This document shows positions 8,257-17,739 of a stretch of 64,000 bases of DNA, piece by piece. The notes beneath the pieces were generated by a model. It did no database searches. It saw nothing but the letters and a program-made list of their open reading frames with translations, and was not told the DNA's origin. This DNA is from Alsobacter soli (GTDB lineage Bacteria > Pseudomonadota > Alphaproteobacteria > Rhizobiales > Beijerinckiaceae). Every line of letters starts with the position of its first letter. Within the stretch, counting starts at the first letter, position 1. A program made the translations under genes and the position numbers. The stretch covers positions 157,638-221,637 of the forward strand of contig NZ_PVZS01000006.1 of NCBI RefSeq assembly GCF_003004785.1, read 5' to 3'.

Positions 8257-11200
8257 CTACCGTTCCGGGGTCGGCGCGGGCGGCGCCGGCGTCGAGCCTG
8301 TCCCCGCGCTCGGCCCGATCACCCCGAAGAACTTGCGCAGGAACCCGGGCGCCACCGCTGACAGCGGGTTGATGGCCACCGTGGGCTGGCTCGCCTTGCC
8401 CGAGATGCGGAAATTGACCGCGAACAGGCCCTCGTGCTGACCGCCGCCCAGAATCGGGCCGACGATCGGCACCTGGTTGAAGATATTGTTCAGCCCGTAG
8501 GCCGGCACGAAGGTGCCCGAGAAGTCCGCCTTGTCGACGCGGAAGTCCATGTAGCCCTCGAGCGTGCCGCCGACCGACTGCCCCCACATGGTGGCGTCGC
8601 GGATCGCCAGGCGCCCGCCGCCCACAGTGAAGCCGGATTTCAGCTTGGTGAAGGCGACGTTGTTCTGCTGGTTCGGGGCGGCGCTCCGGGCCAGGGCCGG
8701 CTCGTTCTGCAGCACGAAGTGGTTCACTACCAGGGTGCCGCTCATCACGGGAGCGGCGCCCGTGATCTGCACCAGCATGGCACCGCCCTGCATGCGGCGG
8801 TAGATGTCGAAGAAGCGGAAGAAGGCGCCCGCGTTGGCGCTCTCCACCACGATCCCCAGTCGTCCGCTCTCATCGCGGGCCAGCTGGCCAGACACCGGGG
8901 CCCCCGCGAAGCGGCCCGAGAGGCGGAAATCCCGGAACTCGCCGGCCCGGATGCCCATGCGGCCGTCCACGCCCGTGATGGTCTCGCCGTTGAGGCCCTG
9001 GATGGCGTTCACCTTAAGGTCGAGGTCGAAGTCGCCCGGGCTCGCCATGGGGCTCGCGCCCGGTGACATCAGCGCCTTCAGCACCGGCCGCGCGTCGACC
9101 GAGGAGCCGCGCAGCGTGACGCGGGACGACGCGCCCTGGCGCTCGAGGTCCACCCGCATGTCATCGCCGGCCGACAGCCTCAGGGACGACAGTCGCGCCG
9201 CCGCGATCGATCCATCCGCCCCGATGCGCAGCTGTCCCTTGGCTGAGACTGGCCCGCCTCCGTCCAGCGTGAACTCGTCGAGCGTGCTGCCCTCAGCGTC
9301 CGTGTCGAGCCGGAAGGAGGCCTTCGCCGCCTTGCCGGGCGTCTTCACCCAGCCAGGCAGCAGGTCGATGATGTTGGCGCGCGTGAGGTCCAGGTCCACG
9401 CGGGGGGTAGGCTTCGGCCCGCCGATGTCCTTCACGCTGATCTTGGCCTCGACCGGCCCGACCACCTGGGGCAGCTTGATGCCTCTCCGCGCCCGGGCGG
9501 CGTCGTCCAGCGTGACGCTGACAAGAGCCTCGGCGAGCGGGGCGCCGGTTGGCTGCCGCAGCTCGAAACTGGCCGGGCTGCCGCCGATCTTGCCGTCGCC
9601 CTTGAGCAGAAGCCCGGAGCGGTCGTTCGTGAGCGCGAGCGTGCCGTTGTCCAGGCGCTCCTTCCCGAAGATGTTCTCGGCCGAGAACCCGGTGGCGCCG
9701 CCCTGGAGTTGGACCACGACATCGTTCGGGCCCAGTTGCGGCTGCAAGGGGAAGCTCACCTTCGCGCTCAGATCCACGTGCCCCTTCACGATCGCCTGGT
9801 CGCTGATGGGCGGCACGTAGGGCTTCAGCGCTTCGGAACGGGCCACGGCCATCGCCGCTTCCGCCGTGCCCGAAGCGTCGAAGCTGACCTTGGCGTTGGC
9901 CGGATGCTGGGACGTGTCCGCCACCTCGTAGCGGCCGTTGCTGAGCACGATCGGCTGTCCGGCTCCGCCGGCCGCCAAGGCTCGCCGAACGTCCACCACG
10001 ACGGTGCGGCCCGTGACCTTCCCCACCGCCTCGACCTCGCTCAGGAGCGGCAAGCCAGGCGCGGGCCGCATCACGCCGCCCGTCACCGTGGTTTCGAGCG
10101 CTACTGCCTCCGCCGGCACGGGCCTCTTCGCCAAGGCGTCGGCCAGAACCGCGGGAGACATGCTGGTCGTGTAGCGGAAGGCCTGCACGGCCCCGTCCTG
10201 CAGCGATTGCACCATGTAGCTGCGGACGTCGGGCACGATGAAGCTCGGCCAGAAAGCCAGCACGGAGCGCACCGACATGCGGGTCGTCGTGGCCACGTCC
10301 AGCTTCAAACCCTCGAAGCCGTCGGCTCGCCCCACCGTCCCGCTCATCTGGAGGCCGACGCCGGGGCCGCTGACGGCGAAGCGGTCCACGATGAGGCCGC
10401 CGAGCCCGATGGGTATGCGCCCCTGCAGCACGGCCTGGTCGATCGGGACCGGCTTGTCCTTGGGCCCCTCGCCCGCCAGCGTTCCGTGCTGGCTGGTCAG
10501 GTTCACCTGCCAGAAATCCCCCGCGGCCGTGGGCGGCGTCACCGAGCCGGAGATCTCGAAGCGCGTATCGCCCGCGCTCACGTCGAAATGCCGGACCGCC
10601 AGGGCATGGCGCCCGGAGTCCCAGCCGATGTCGCCCTTGATCTGGTCGACGAAGAGGGGCTCCGCGTCCGGATCGTCGAACAGCACCATGGCCTGGCCGC
10701 CGGTGATGCGGCCGTCGGCGTTGGTGACCGCGTTGTCCGGCCCCAGGGTCAGACGAAGCCGGGCGTCGATCGGCATGTCCGTGGTGACCGGGATCGTCCC
10801 GGGCTCCGCGATGCCAAGGAGGTCGGACACGGCCAGGTTGTCGGTGTCCAGCCCGATGGTGCGCTCGCCCCCCTTGCGGCCCGCGAACGCGATGGCCGCC
10901 GACCAGGGGCCGGAGGGCCCATTGGCGGCGAGACTCAGCCGGCTTTCCGAGCCCGCGCCCTTGGCGTAGCTGAGCGCCAGGCGATCATAGACGAGCGTGA
11001 GCCCCCGCCGACGATCGTTGATCCGCAGGCGCCCGTCCCGTACGCCCCCACGCTCCAGCACGCCGAGCGGTCCCATCTGGTCGGAGAGGGCGTCCAGGAG
11101 GGAGGCCGGGCCGAAGCTCGTATCCGTCGGCTGGACGGGACCTGCCGCCTCGGGCGCATCCGAGCCCGTCGCAGAGATCGAGACCGAGCCATCCGGGTCG

Positions 11201-11703
11201 ATGGTGAGGGCGACGGCGAGCCCGACGAAGTCGATGTGCCGCGGCACCAGGCGCCCGAACGCGAGGGAGGTCACATCGAAGCCGATCTCAGCCTGGGGCG
11301 CGGCGACGACAAGGTTGCCCTTGGCGTCGCGAATGGTGACCCCCGAGACCGCCAGGAGGGGCGTGTCGCCCCACTCGAGCTGCGCATGTTGGACGTCGAC
11401 GTCGTAGCCGTTGCCGAACTGCTGCTCCAGGGCGGATGAAACCCGCTCCGCAAAGCTGTCGAACGAGAGCGGCCCCTGCTTCAGCCGGTACGCCGCGCCG
11501 CCGACAGCGAGCGCCGCCAGCAGCGCCAGGGCCCCCAGGCTTCCCAGGACCACCGCGAACGCGCGCCAACGCCGGCTCCTGCGAGGACGCGCCCGCACGC
11601 ACGAGCGCGCGCGCCGGCCGGACCGCGCCAAGCGGCGAGCGATGGGGCTTCCCTCGACAGCCATGCCGGATCGTCGCGCCTGTGCTCTCTCGTCGTGGTT
11701 CAC
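8257..11703 (-). CDS. Large AsmA-like / DUF3971-type envelope protein
   Basis: A 1148-residue protein with an arginine-rich cytoplasmic N-terminus, one membrane anchor (about 47-70, AFAVVLGSLGALALLAALAV) and a very long periplasmic beta-rich part. The C-terminal repeats are of AsmA_2 type (GTLEGYMDFRVDKADFSGTF, then PIVGPILGGG). The order fits the DUF3971/YhdP-like group of AsmA-family proteins, which in other bacteria affect lipid transport to the outer membrane and envelope permeability. The frame opens with GTG at 11703; an ATG at 11664 (MAVEGSPIARRL) is an equally good start, as neither has a clear ribosome site. It faces the bcp gene divergently. Confidence 0.82.
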   Translation of the reverse strand: MNHDERAQARRSGMAVEGSPIARRLARSGRRARSCVRARPRRSRRWRAFAVVLGSLGALALLAALAVGGAAYRLKQGPLSFDSFAERVSSALEQQFGNGYDVDVQHAQLEWGDTPLLAVSGVTIRDAKGNLVVAAPQAEIGFDVTSLAFGRLVPRHIDFVGLAVALTIDPDGSVSISATGSDAPEAAGPVQPTDTSFGPASLLDALSDQMGPLGVLERGGVRDGRLRINDRRRGLTLVYDRLALSYAKGAGSESRLSLAANGPSGPWSAAIAFAGRKGGERTIGLDTDNLAVSDLLGIAEPGTIPVTTDMPIDARLRLTLGPDNAVTNADGRITGGQAMVLFDDPDAEPLFVDQIKGDIGWDSGRHALAVRHFDVSAGDTRFEISGSVTPPTAAGDFWQVNLTSQHGTLAGEGPKDKPVPIDQAVLQGRIPIGLGGLIVDRFAVSGPGVGLQMSGTVGRADGFEGLKLDVATTTRMSVRSVLAFWPSFIVPDVRSYMVQSLQDGAVQAFRYTTSMSPAVLADALAKRPVPAEAVALETTVTGGVMRPAPGLPLLSEVEAVGKVTGRTVVVDVRRALAAGGAGQPIVLSNGRYEVADTSQHPANAKVSFDASGTAEAAMAVARSEALKPYVPPISDQAIVKGHVDLSAKVSFPLQPQLGPNDVVVQLQGGATGFSAENIFGKERLDNGTLALTNDRSGLLLKGDGKIGGSPASFELRQPTGAPLAEALVSVTLDDAARARRGIKLPQVVGPVEAKISVKDIGGPKPTPRVDLDLTRANIIDLLPGWVKTPGKAAKASFRLDTDAEGSTLDEFTLDGGGPVSAKGQLRIGADGSIAAARLSSLRLSAGDDMRVDLERQGASSRVTLRGSSVDARPVLKALMSPGASPMASPGDFDLDLKVNAIQGLNGETITGVDGRMGIRAGEFRDFRLSGRFAGAPVSGQLARDESGRLGIVVESANAGAFFRFFDIYRRMQGGAMLVQITGAAPVMSGTLVVNHFVLQNEPALARSAAPNQQNNVAFTKLKSGFTVGGGRLAIRDATMWGQSVGGTLEGYMDFRVDKADFSGTFVPAYGLNNIFNQVPIVGPILGGGQHEGLFAVNFRISGKASQPTVAINPLSAVAPGFLRKFFGVIGPSAGTGSTPAPPAPTPER

Positions 11704-11788
11704 AGCAAATGAGGCGGCCCGGGATCATCCGAGCCGCCCCTGCCCGCGTAGGGTAAGAGTCATGCCGATTCGTCGAAAGGAAGGCGAC

Positions 11789-12259
11789 ATGTCAAAAAAG
11801 ATACAGGTGGGGATGCCGGCGCCGGAGTTCGCCCTGCCCCGGGATGGCGGCGGCTCGATCTCCCTGGCCAACATGAAGGGCAGAAAGGTGGTCCTTTATT
11901 TCTATCCCAAGGACGACACCTCCGGCTGCACCAAGGAGGCGATCGCGTTCAACGGCCTGCGGGACCAGTTCGCGGCGGCGGGCGCCGAAATCGTCGGGGT
12001 CTCGGCCGACAGCGTGGCCAGCCACGACAAGTTCAAGGCCAAATACGAGGTTGGCTTTCCGCTCGCCTCGGACGAGGCGAAAGCGATGCTGGACGATTAT
12101 GGCGTGTGGGTCGAGAAGAGCATGTACGGGCGCAAGTACATGGGAATCGAGCGGACGACCGTTCTGGTCGATGCGGCAGGCAAGGTCGCCAGGGTCTGGG
12201 AGAAGGTGAAGGTTCCAGGGCACGCAGAAGAGGTGCTCGCGGCTGTCCAGGCGCTCTGA
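11789..12259 (+). CDS. bcp: Peroxiredoxin, BCP/PrxQ type, single cysteine
   Basis: Thiol peroxidase of the bacterioferritin-comigratory-protein group that reduces peroxides in the cytosol. The ATG at 11789 follows AAAGGAAGG; the product is 156 residues. The peroxidatic cysteine is Cys47 in DDTSGCTKEA. I see no second cysteine anywhere, so it is a 1-Cys enzyme needing an external thiol for recycling, unlike 2-Cys BCPs with a resolving cysteine five residues on (here Ala-Phe). Other family marks are YFYPKDDTSGCTKE and the GVSADS strand. It is divergent from the AsmA-like gene. Confidence 0.92.
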   Translation: MSKKIQVGMPAPEFALPRDGGGSISLANMKGRKVVLYFYPKDDTSGCTKEAIAFNGLRDQFAAAGAEIVGVSADSVASHDKFKAKYEVGFPLASDEAKAMLDDYGVWVEKSMYGRKYMGIERTTVLVDAAGKVARVWEKVKVPGHAEEVLAAVQAL

Positions 12260-12311
12260 CTTGCCGTTTGCGGTTGATTAACCTTAATCCTTTTCAATTC
12301 CCGCGGGGTCC

Positions 12312-13688
12312 ATGAGAGGCCCCGCGAGGATCGCCATGGCCCCTCCCCCGTATGCGTCGTCCAGCAGGCTGGTGACCTTGTCCATCGAGACCCGGTCAGG
12401 GGCGCGCCAGATTGAGCTCCGCCCCGGCGCCCTCATCGCCGCGGTCGCCGTCTGCGGCGTTTTCCTGGCGTGGTCGGTCGCCGCGACGGCCTATCTGGCT
12501 TTCCGCGAGGATGTTCTCGGCGCGTTGATGACGCGCCAGACCCAGATGCAGTACGCCTATGAGGACCGCATCGCGGCCCTGCGCACCTCCATCGACCGGC
12601 TGACCAGTCGCCAGTTGCTCGACCAGGACTCCTTCGAGGGAAAGGTCCAGGAACTGATCGCGCGCCAGGCCCAGCTCGAGAACAGGCAGGCCATGGTGGC
12701 CTCCCTGGCCGCCCAGTTCGAATCTCAGGTCAAGGCGGCGCCGGCTGAAGCCCGCGCCCTCGGGACTCTTCCCCCAAGCCTCTTCCAGAGCAAGGGCCAA
12801 GGCGGCCCGCTGCCTGACGGCGCCAGCGCCTATGCGCCGGTCGAGCAGGCAGTCCCGGAGAAACCCCGTCCCGCCTTCGAACCGGCCCCGCTTCGCGGCA
12901 GCAGCGCCGACGCGCGGCCCACGGCGCCTCCCTCGCAAACCCGGAAAGCCGGACTTTGGGAAGAGCGGGAGTTCCTGAAGAGCGGCCCGGTGCAGAACCA
13001 GCTGGCCGGTCTGGGCGCCAAACTCGCCCGCCTCGAAGCCGGGCAGATCCAGACGCTCGCGCGCATGGAGACACAGGCGCGCGCCTCGACGTCCCGCTAC
13101 GCCTCCATCCTGGCCGAGCTCGGCCTGCAGCCAAGTCGCTTCCAGTCGCCATCCGCCCAAGGCGGCCCTTATGTCCCGGTGAAGCTCGACGGCAAGGCCG
13201 GCCCGTTCGAAAACGTGGCCGCTCGCCTCCAGGACGCGTTGGCCGACGGCGCTCGCCTCAGCGGCGTCATGAAGGCGCTCCCTATCCGCCGCCCCTTGCG
13301 GGGCGACGTGGATCAGACCTCCGGCTTCGGCTATCGCACGGATCCCTTCACGCGAAGCCTGGCCCTTCACACCGGGGTGGACCTGCGCGACGAGACTGGC
13401 GCCGCGGTCCGCCCGACCGCGAAGGGGACGGTGACCTCGGCCGGCTGGAGCGGCGGCTACGGCAACATGGTCGAGGTGGACCATGGAAACGGCATTGTGA
13501 CCCGCTATGGCCACCTCTCAGCCATCCTGGTGGAGGAAGGCCAGCAGGTGGACCCGACGACGGTCATCGGCCGCGTCGGCTCGACCGGACGCTCAACGGG
13601 GCCTCACCTGCACTACGAGACCCGTATCGACGGGCAGCCGGTGGACCCCACGCGCTACCTGCGGATGGCCGCTCGTTTGGCTTCCTGA
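12312..13688 (+). CDS. M23 family metallopeptidase (LytM-type) with N-terminal membrane anchor
   Basis: Peptidoglycan endopeptidase or divisome-activator type protein. The 458 residues show a transmembrane segment (about 34-58, GALIAAVAVCGVFLAWSVAATA), a predicted coiled-coil stretch with repeated Gln/Arg-rich heptads (about 75-140), a proline-rich linker, a second helical part and a C-terminal LytM domain. The zinc site looks intact: HTGVD (His353, Asp357) and HLH (432-434). It may therefore be an active cross-link hydrolase. Start 12312 or 12336 (MAPPPYASS); both keep the anchor. A shared terminator separates it from convergent prfB. Confidence 0.88.
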   Translation: MRGPARIAMAPPPYASSSRLVTLSIETRSGARQIELRPGALIAAVAVCGVFLAWSVAATAYLAFREDVLGALMTRQTQMQYAYEDRIAALRTSIDRLTSRQLLDQDSFEGKVQELIARQAQLENRQAMVASLAAQFESQVKAAPAEARALGTLPPSLFQSKGQGGPLPDGASAYAPVEQAVPEKPRPAFEPAPLRGSSADARPTAPPSQTRKAGLWEEREFLKSGPVQNQLAGLGAKLARLEAGQIQTLARMETQARASTSRYASILAELGLQPSRFQSPSAQGGPYVPVKLDGKAGPFENVAARLQDALADGARLSGVMKALPIRRPLRGDVDQTSGFGYRTDPFTRSLALHTGVDLRDETGAAVRPTAKGTVTSAGWSGGYGNMVEVDHGNGIVTRYGHLSAILVEEGQQVDPTTVIGRVGSTGRSTGPHLHYETRIDGQPVDPTRYLRMAARLAS

Positions 13689-13697
13689 CCCCTCGCC

Positions 13698-13730
13698 TTT
13701 GCGAGGAGCAAGGCGACGAAACGATTCAGT
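13698..13730. repeat. Decayed half of family A palindromic element
   Basis: The sequence TTTGCGAGGAGCAAGGCGAC followed by GAAACGATTCAG matches the left arm of the elements at 749 and 63621 with several substitutions. It lies just after the M23 gene. Confidence 0.5.
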
Positions 13731-13774
13731 ATGCCCAGGGCCAGAGGCCGGGCTTAACCTTTAGTCGCCAGCAC

Positions 13775-13801
13775 AAAAAAGGCCGGCTCACGCCGGCCTT
13801 T
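13775..13801 (-). terminator. Rho-independent terminator of prfB (probably bidirectional)
   Basis: Stem GGCCGGC-TCAC-GCCGGCC at 13781-13798, with six A on the left (six T when read on the minus strand, serving prfB) and TTT on the right (serving the M23 gene). It lies in the 131-nt convergent gap. Confidence 0.85.
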
Positions 13802-13819
13802 CCCGCACTGAGCGCAGGC

Positions 13820-14948
13820 TCAGTCAATGTCCTGGACCTCTTCTCCGCCCCCATAGACGCGCTGCGCCAGGGCGGCCTCCATAAAGGGGTCGATCTCGCC
13901 GTCCAGCACGTCGCCGGGGCTCGTGGACTGCGTCCCGGTGCGCAGGTCCTTCACCAGCTGGTAGGGTTGCAGCACATAGGAGCGGATCTGGTGGCCCCAG
14001 CCGATGTCGGTCTTCGACGCGGCCTCGGCGTTGGCCTTCTCCTCGCGCTTCTGCAGCTCGAGCTCGTACAGGCGGGCGCGCAGCATATCCCAGGCCTTGG
14101 CTCGGTTCTTGTGCTGTGAGCGCTCCTGCTGACAGGCCACCACGATGCCCGTCGGGATGTGCGTGATGCGCACCGCCGAGTCGGTCGTGTTCACGTGCTG
14201 GCCGCCGGCGCCTGACGACCGGAAGGTGTCGATTCGGCAGTCGCTTTCCTTCACGTCGATCTGGATCCGGTCGTCGATGACCGGGTAGACCCATACGGAA
14301 GCGAAGCTGGTGTGCCGGCGGGCGTTGGAATCGAAGGGCGAGATGCGCACCAGGCGGTGCACGCCGGATTCCGTCTTGGCCCACCCGTAGGCGTTGTGGC
14401 CCTTGATCAGGAGCGTGGCGCCCTTGATGCCGGCCTCTTCGCCGTCGGCGATATCCACCACCTCGACCTTGTAGCCGCGGCGCTCGGCCCAGCGCGTGTA
14501 CATGCGCATGAGCATGTTGGTCCAATCCTGGCTCTCGGTGCCGCCGGCGCCGGAATGGACTTCCAGGTAGGTGTCGTTCTGGTCCGCCTCGCCGGACAGC
14601 AGGGTTTCCACCTGCCGCCGGGCCGCTTCGGCCTGGACGTTGCGGATCGCCTGCTCGCCCTCGCCGATGGCGGACTGGTCGTCCTCCATCTCGCCGAGTT
14701 CGATCAGCGTCACCGCGTCTTCCAGCTCGCGCTCGAGGCGCGCGATGGAGCCCAGCCGGTCCTCCAGGTCGGTGCGTTCCCGCATGACCTTCTGGGCGGC
14801 GTCGGCGTCGTTCCAGAGATTGGGATCTTCAGCCTTGGCGTTCAGTTCGGCCAGGCGACGCGTGGCTGCGTCGAAGTCAAAGATGCCTCCTCAGCAGTCC
14901 AACGGACTGCTTGGCGGATTCGAGCAGAGATTCGATCTCGGCGCGCAT
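13820..14948 (-). CDS. prfB: Peptide chain release factor 2, expressed by programmed +1 frameshift
   Basis: RF2 ends translation at UGA/UAA. From ATG 14948 the zero frame reads 23 codons ([20 protein letters not shown] and three more) and hits TGA at 14879-14877. Skipping one T (14879) continues as [20 protein letters not shown] through to a stop at 13820, giving 375 residues, the normal RF2 size. The site AGGAGG-CAT-CTT-TGA-C matches the classical prfB recoding signal. Downstream are the RF2-type recognition motif SPF (203-205) and the catalytic GGQ (248-250). An annotation taking only the long frame would begin at 14785 and lose 54 residues. Confidence 0.96.
14876..14891 (-). promoter_or_regulatory. 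prfB +1 frameshift signal
   Basis: Internal Shine-Dalgarno AGGAGG (14891-14886), three spacer bases, slippery CTT (14882-14880), in-frame TGA (14879-14877) and a following C. This is the arrangement used for RF2 autoregulation: low RF2 slows termination at UGA and favours the shift. Confidence 0.95.
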
Positions 14949-15045
14949 GAAACTCTCATGGGTGTGGAGGAAAGCGCGGCGGGACGGCCGCGCGCGATCG
15001 TGGGATAGGTAGCGACGAGCGCCGGGGGTGTAAAGGCGTACCCCG

Positions 15046-17448
15046 TCAGTACAACCCGCCCGTGCCGCTGTTCACCGTCGGGCTCTCGCCTCCGCCGCCG
15101 CCCGCGCCGATCACCGAGAAGGTGTCGGGCGGCGCTGTACCCGGCTTGAAGGCCTCGAGGATGGCGCCCGTATCATTGGGCCCGGCGCGCAGACCCGTGG
15201 AGCCGGCCACCCGAATGAGCTTGATGCCAGGCGGCACGCGGAACGGCGTCGCGGGCTTGTCCGCCAGGGCGACCTTCATGAAGTCCCGGAAAATCGGGGC
15301 CGCGTAGACGCCGGCAGTGACCGAGTTGCCCAGCGAGCGGGGCTTGTCGTAGCCCATGTAGACGCCCACCGCGAGGTCGGGCGAGAAGCCGACGAACCAG
15401 ACGTCCTTGGCGTCGTTGGTGGTGCCCGTCTTGCCCGCGAGCGGCTTGCCGACCTCCTTCACCACCGTCGCGGTGCCCCGCTGCACCACGCCCTCCAGCA
15501 TCGACACGATCTGGTAGGCGGTGAGCGGGTCCAGCACCTGCTCGCGCTTGTCCACGAGCTTGGGCTCGCTCTGGCCGTTGTACTTCTCCGCGTCGCAGTT
15601 CAGGCACTGCCGCTCGTCGTGCTTGTAGATCGTCTGGCCCCAGCGGTCCTGGATGCGGTCGATCAGCGTCGACTTGATACGCTTGCCGCCGTTCACGAAC
15701 ATCGAATAGGCGGTGGTCATGCGCATGACCGTGGTCTCGCCGGCGCCCAGCGACATTGCGAGCACGGGCAGCATGTCGTCATAGACCCCGAAGCGCTTGG
15801 CGTATTCCGAGATCAGCGGCATCCCGACGTCCTGCGCCAGGCGCACGGTCATCAGGTTCTTCGAGTGCTCGATGCCGTAGCGCAACGTGTGCGGCCCGCC
15901 CGACTTGCCGTCGTAGTTCTCCGGCCGCCAGACCTCCTGCCCCGGCCCCATGTCGATCTCGATGGGCGAATCCATGATGACCGACGAAGGCGTGTAGCCG
16001 TTGTCCAGCGCCGTGGCGTAGACGAACGGTTTGAAGGACGAGCCCGGCTGCCGCATCGCCTGGGTGGCGCGGTTGAACTTGGACTGGTCGAAGCTGAAGC
16101 CGCCCACCATGGCGAGCACGCGGCCCGTATAGGGGTCCATGGCCACGAGCGCGCCGGAGATCTCCGGCAGCTGCCGCAGCCGGTACTGCCCGCCGCCCTG
16201 CGGCTCCACGTAGATCACGTCGCCGGCCGCCACGAGCTGCCGGACCGGCTTGCGGGTCCACTTGGCGCCTTCGTTGGTCAGGGTTCCGGTCTCGCGCTCG
16301 CGCTCGAGCTGACCGCCCGGGTCGCGCTTGGGCTGCAGGCCGATCCGCGCGGTGTCGCCATTCACGTCGATGACGACGGCGAGGCGCCAGGGCTGCACGT
16401 CGCCCAGCGCCGGGACTTCGCCCAGCGGCGCGCCCCAGTCCTTGCCGGTGATCTCCAGCCGCTGGATGGCGCCGCGCCAGCCATGCGCCTCGTCATAGCG
16501 CACGAGGCCATCGGCCAGCGTCTTGCGGGCGGCGAGCTGCAACTTGGGATCCAGCGTGGTGCGGACCGAAAGGCCGCCCTCGTAGAGCTTCTTCTCGCCG
16601 TAGCGCTCGGCCAGGTCGCGCCGGACCTCCTCGGCGAAATAGCCGGCCGCATAGGAGTTCGGCGAGAGCGAACGCGGGTTGACGTTGAGCGGCTCCTTCT
16701 TGGCCGCCGCGCCATCCTCGCGCGAGACGTAGCCATTCTCGACCATGCGGTCGATGACGTAGTTGCGGCGGTCGATCGCCTTGTCCCGGTTGCGGAACGG
16801 ATGCAGGTCGCTGGGCGCCTTGGGCAGCGCCGCCAGGTAGGCCGCCTCCGCCAGCGTCAGCTCGTGCACCGACTTGCCGTAGTAGTTGAGCGCCGCCGCG
16901 GCGACTCCGTAGTTGCCGAGACCAAGGTAGATCTCGTTCATATAGAGTTCGAGGATCTTGTCCTTGGTGTAGGTGCTCTCGATCCGCAACGCGAGGAGCA
17001 GCTCCTTGATCTTGCGATCGAAGGTCTGCTCGTTCGTGAGCAGGAAGTTCTTGGCCACCTGCTGGGTGATGGTGGAGGCGCCCTGCGGGCGGGTGCCTTT
17101 CTCGCGCTTGAAATAGAACACCGCGGCGCGGGCGATGCCCTCCGGGTCGACGCCGGGGTGCTTGTAGAAGTTCTTGTCCTCGGCCGACAGGAAGGCCGCG
17201 ATCACGAGCTTCGGCACCGCCTGGATGGGGATGAACATGCGCCGCTCGCGCGAATATTCGGCGAGGAGGCTGCCGTCACCCGCATGCACGCGGGTCATTA
17301 CCGCCGGCTCGTGATTCGCCAGCTGGGTGTAGTCGGGCAGGTCCTGGGAGAACTTCCAGAGGACGAAGCCCACGCCGGCCGCGCCGATGAGGAACAGGAT
17401 CGCCCCAGCCGTGAACAGGAACCCGATCAGCCGAAGTACATACCGCAT
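15046..17448 (-). CDS. mrcA: Penicillin-binding protein 1A (copy 1)
   Basis: Bifunctional peptidoglycan synthase. The 800 residues have an N-terminal transmembrane anchor (about 8-30), a GT51 transglycosylase domain (catalytic Glu90 in SAEDKNFY; QGASTITQQVAKN), an OB-like insert, and a transpeptidase with the SxxK motif in PGSSFKP and KTGTTNDAKD. It ends in GGLY, as does the paralogue at 38883. It is transcribed after the amidase gene on the same strand; the 291-nt gap between them has no evident gene. The genes around it also act on the wall. Confidence 0.96.
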   Translation of the reverse strand: MRYVLRLIGFLFTAGAILFLIGAAGVGFVLWKFSQDLPDYTQLANHEPAVMTRVHAGDGSLLAEYSRERRMFIPIQAVPKLVIAAFLSAEDKNFYKHPGVDPEGIARAAVFYFKREKGTRPQGASTITQQVAKNFLLTNEQTFDRKIKELLLALRIESTYTKDKILELYMNEIYLGLGNYGVAAAALNYYGKSVHELTLAEAAYLAALPKAPSDLHPFRNRDKAIDRRNYVIDRMVENGYVSREDGAAAKKEPLNVNPRSLSPNSYAAGYFAEEVRRDLAERYGEKKLYEGGLSVRTTLDPKLQLAARKTLADGLVRYDEAHGWRGAIQRLEITGKDWGAPLGEVPALGDVQPWRLAVVIDVNGDTARIGLQPKRDPGGQLERERETGTLTNEGAKWTRKPVRQLVAAGDVIYVEPQGGGQYRLRQLPEISGALVAMDPYTGRVLAMVGGFSFDQSKFNRATQAMRQPGSSFKPFVYATALDNGYTPSSVIMDSPIEIDMGPGQEVWRPENYDGKSGGPHTLRYGIEHSKNLMTVRLAQDVGMPLISEYAKRFGVYDDMLPVLAMSLGAGETTVMRMTTAYSMFVNGGKRIKSTLIDRIQDRWGQTIYKHDERQCLNCDAEKYNGQSEPKLVDKREQVLDPLTAYQIVSMLEGVVQRGTATVVKEVGKPLAGKTGTTNDAKDVWFVGFSPDLAVGVYMGYDKPRSLGNSVTAGVYAAPIFRDFMKVALADKPATPFRVPPGIKLIRVAGSTGLRAGPNDTGAILEAFKPGTAPPDTFSVIGAGGGGGESPTVNSGTGGLY

Positions 17449-17739
17449 CAGTCGCGTTGTCCGCCTTCATGCGCGGGGCCTGGCCCCGTCTCGACCGCAG
17501 GATCGGGATCCTGGCGGCCAGCCCTCGTTGAATACGCAACAATCGACATTCGGCCAGGCCGTCCGGCTTCGCCGGAAGGAGCGCGCCCGCAATACCTGGG
17601 CGACGCCCCGGATCCGCGCCCTCCTGCGGACCCTGTCGTCAAGCACTCTACATGGCGCGGTCCGGCCGCGCACTCCCAATCGACCGACAGCCGAAGGCTG
17701 CGGACTCACTGTGGTGAAAACACGACGGTTTGCCGGAGG

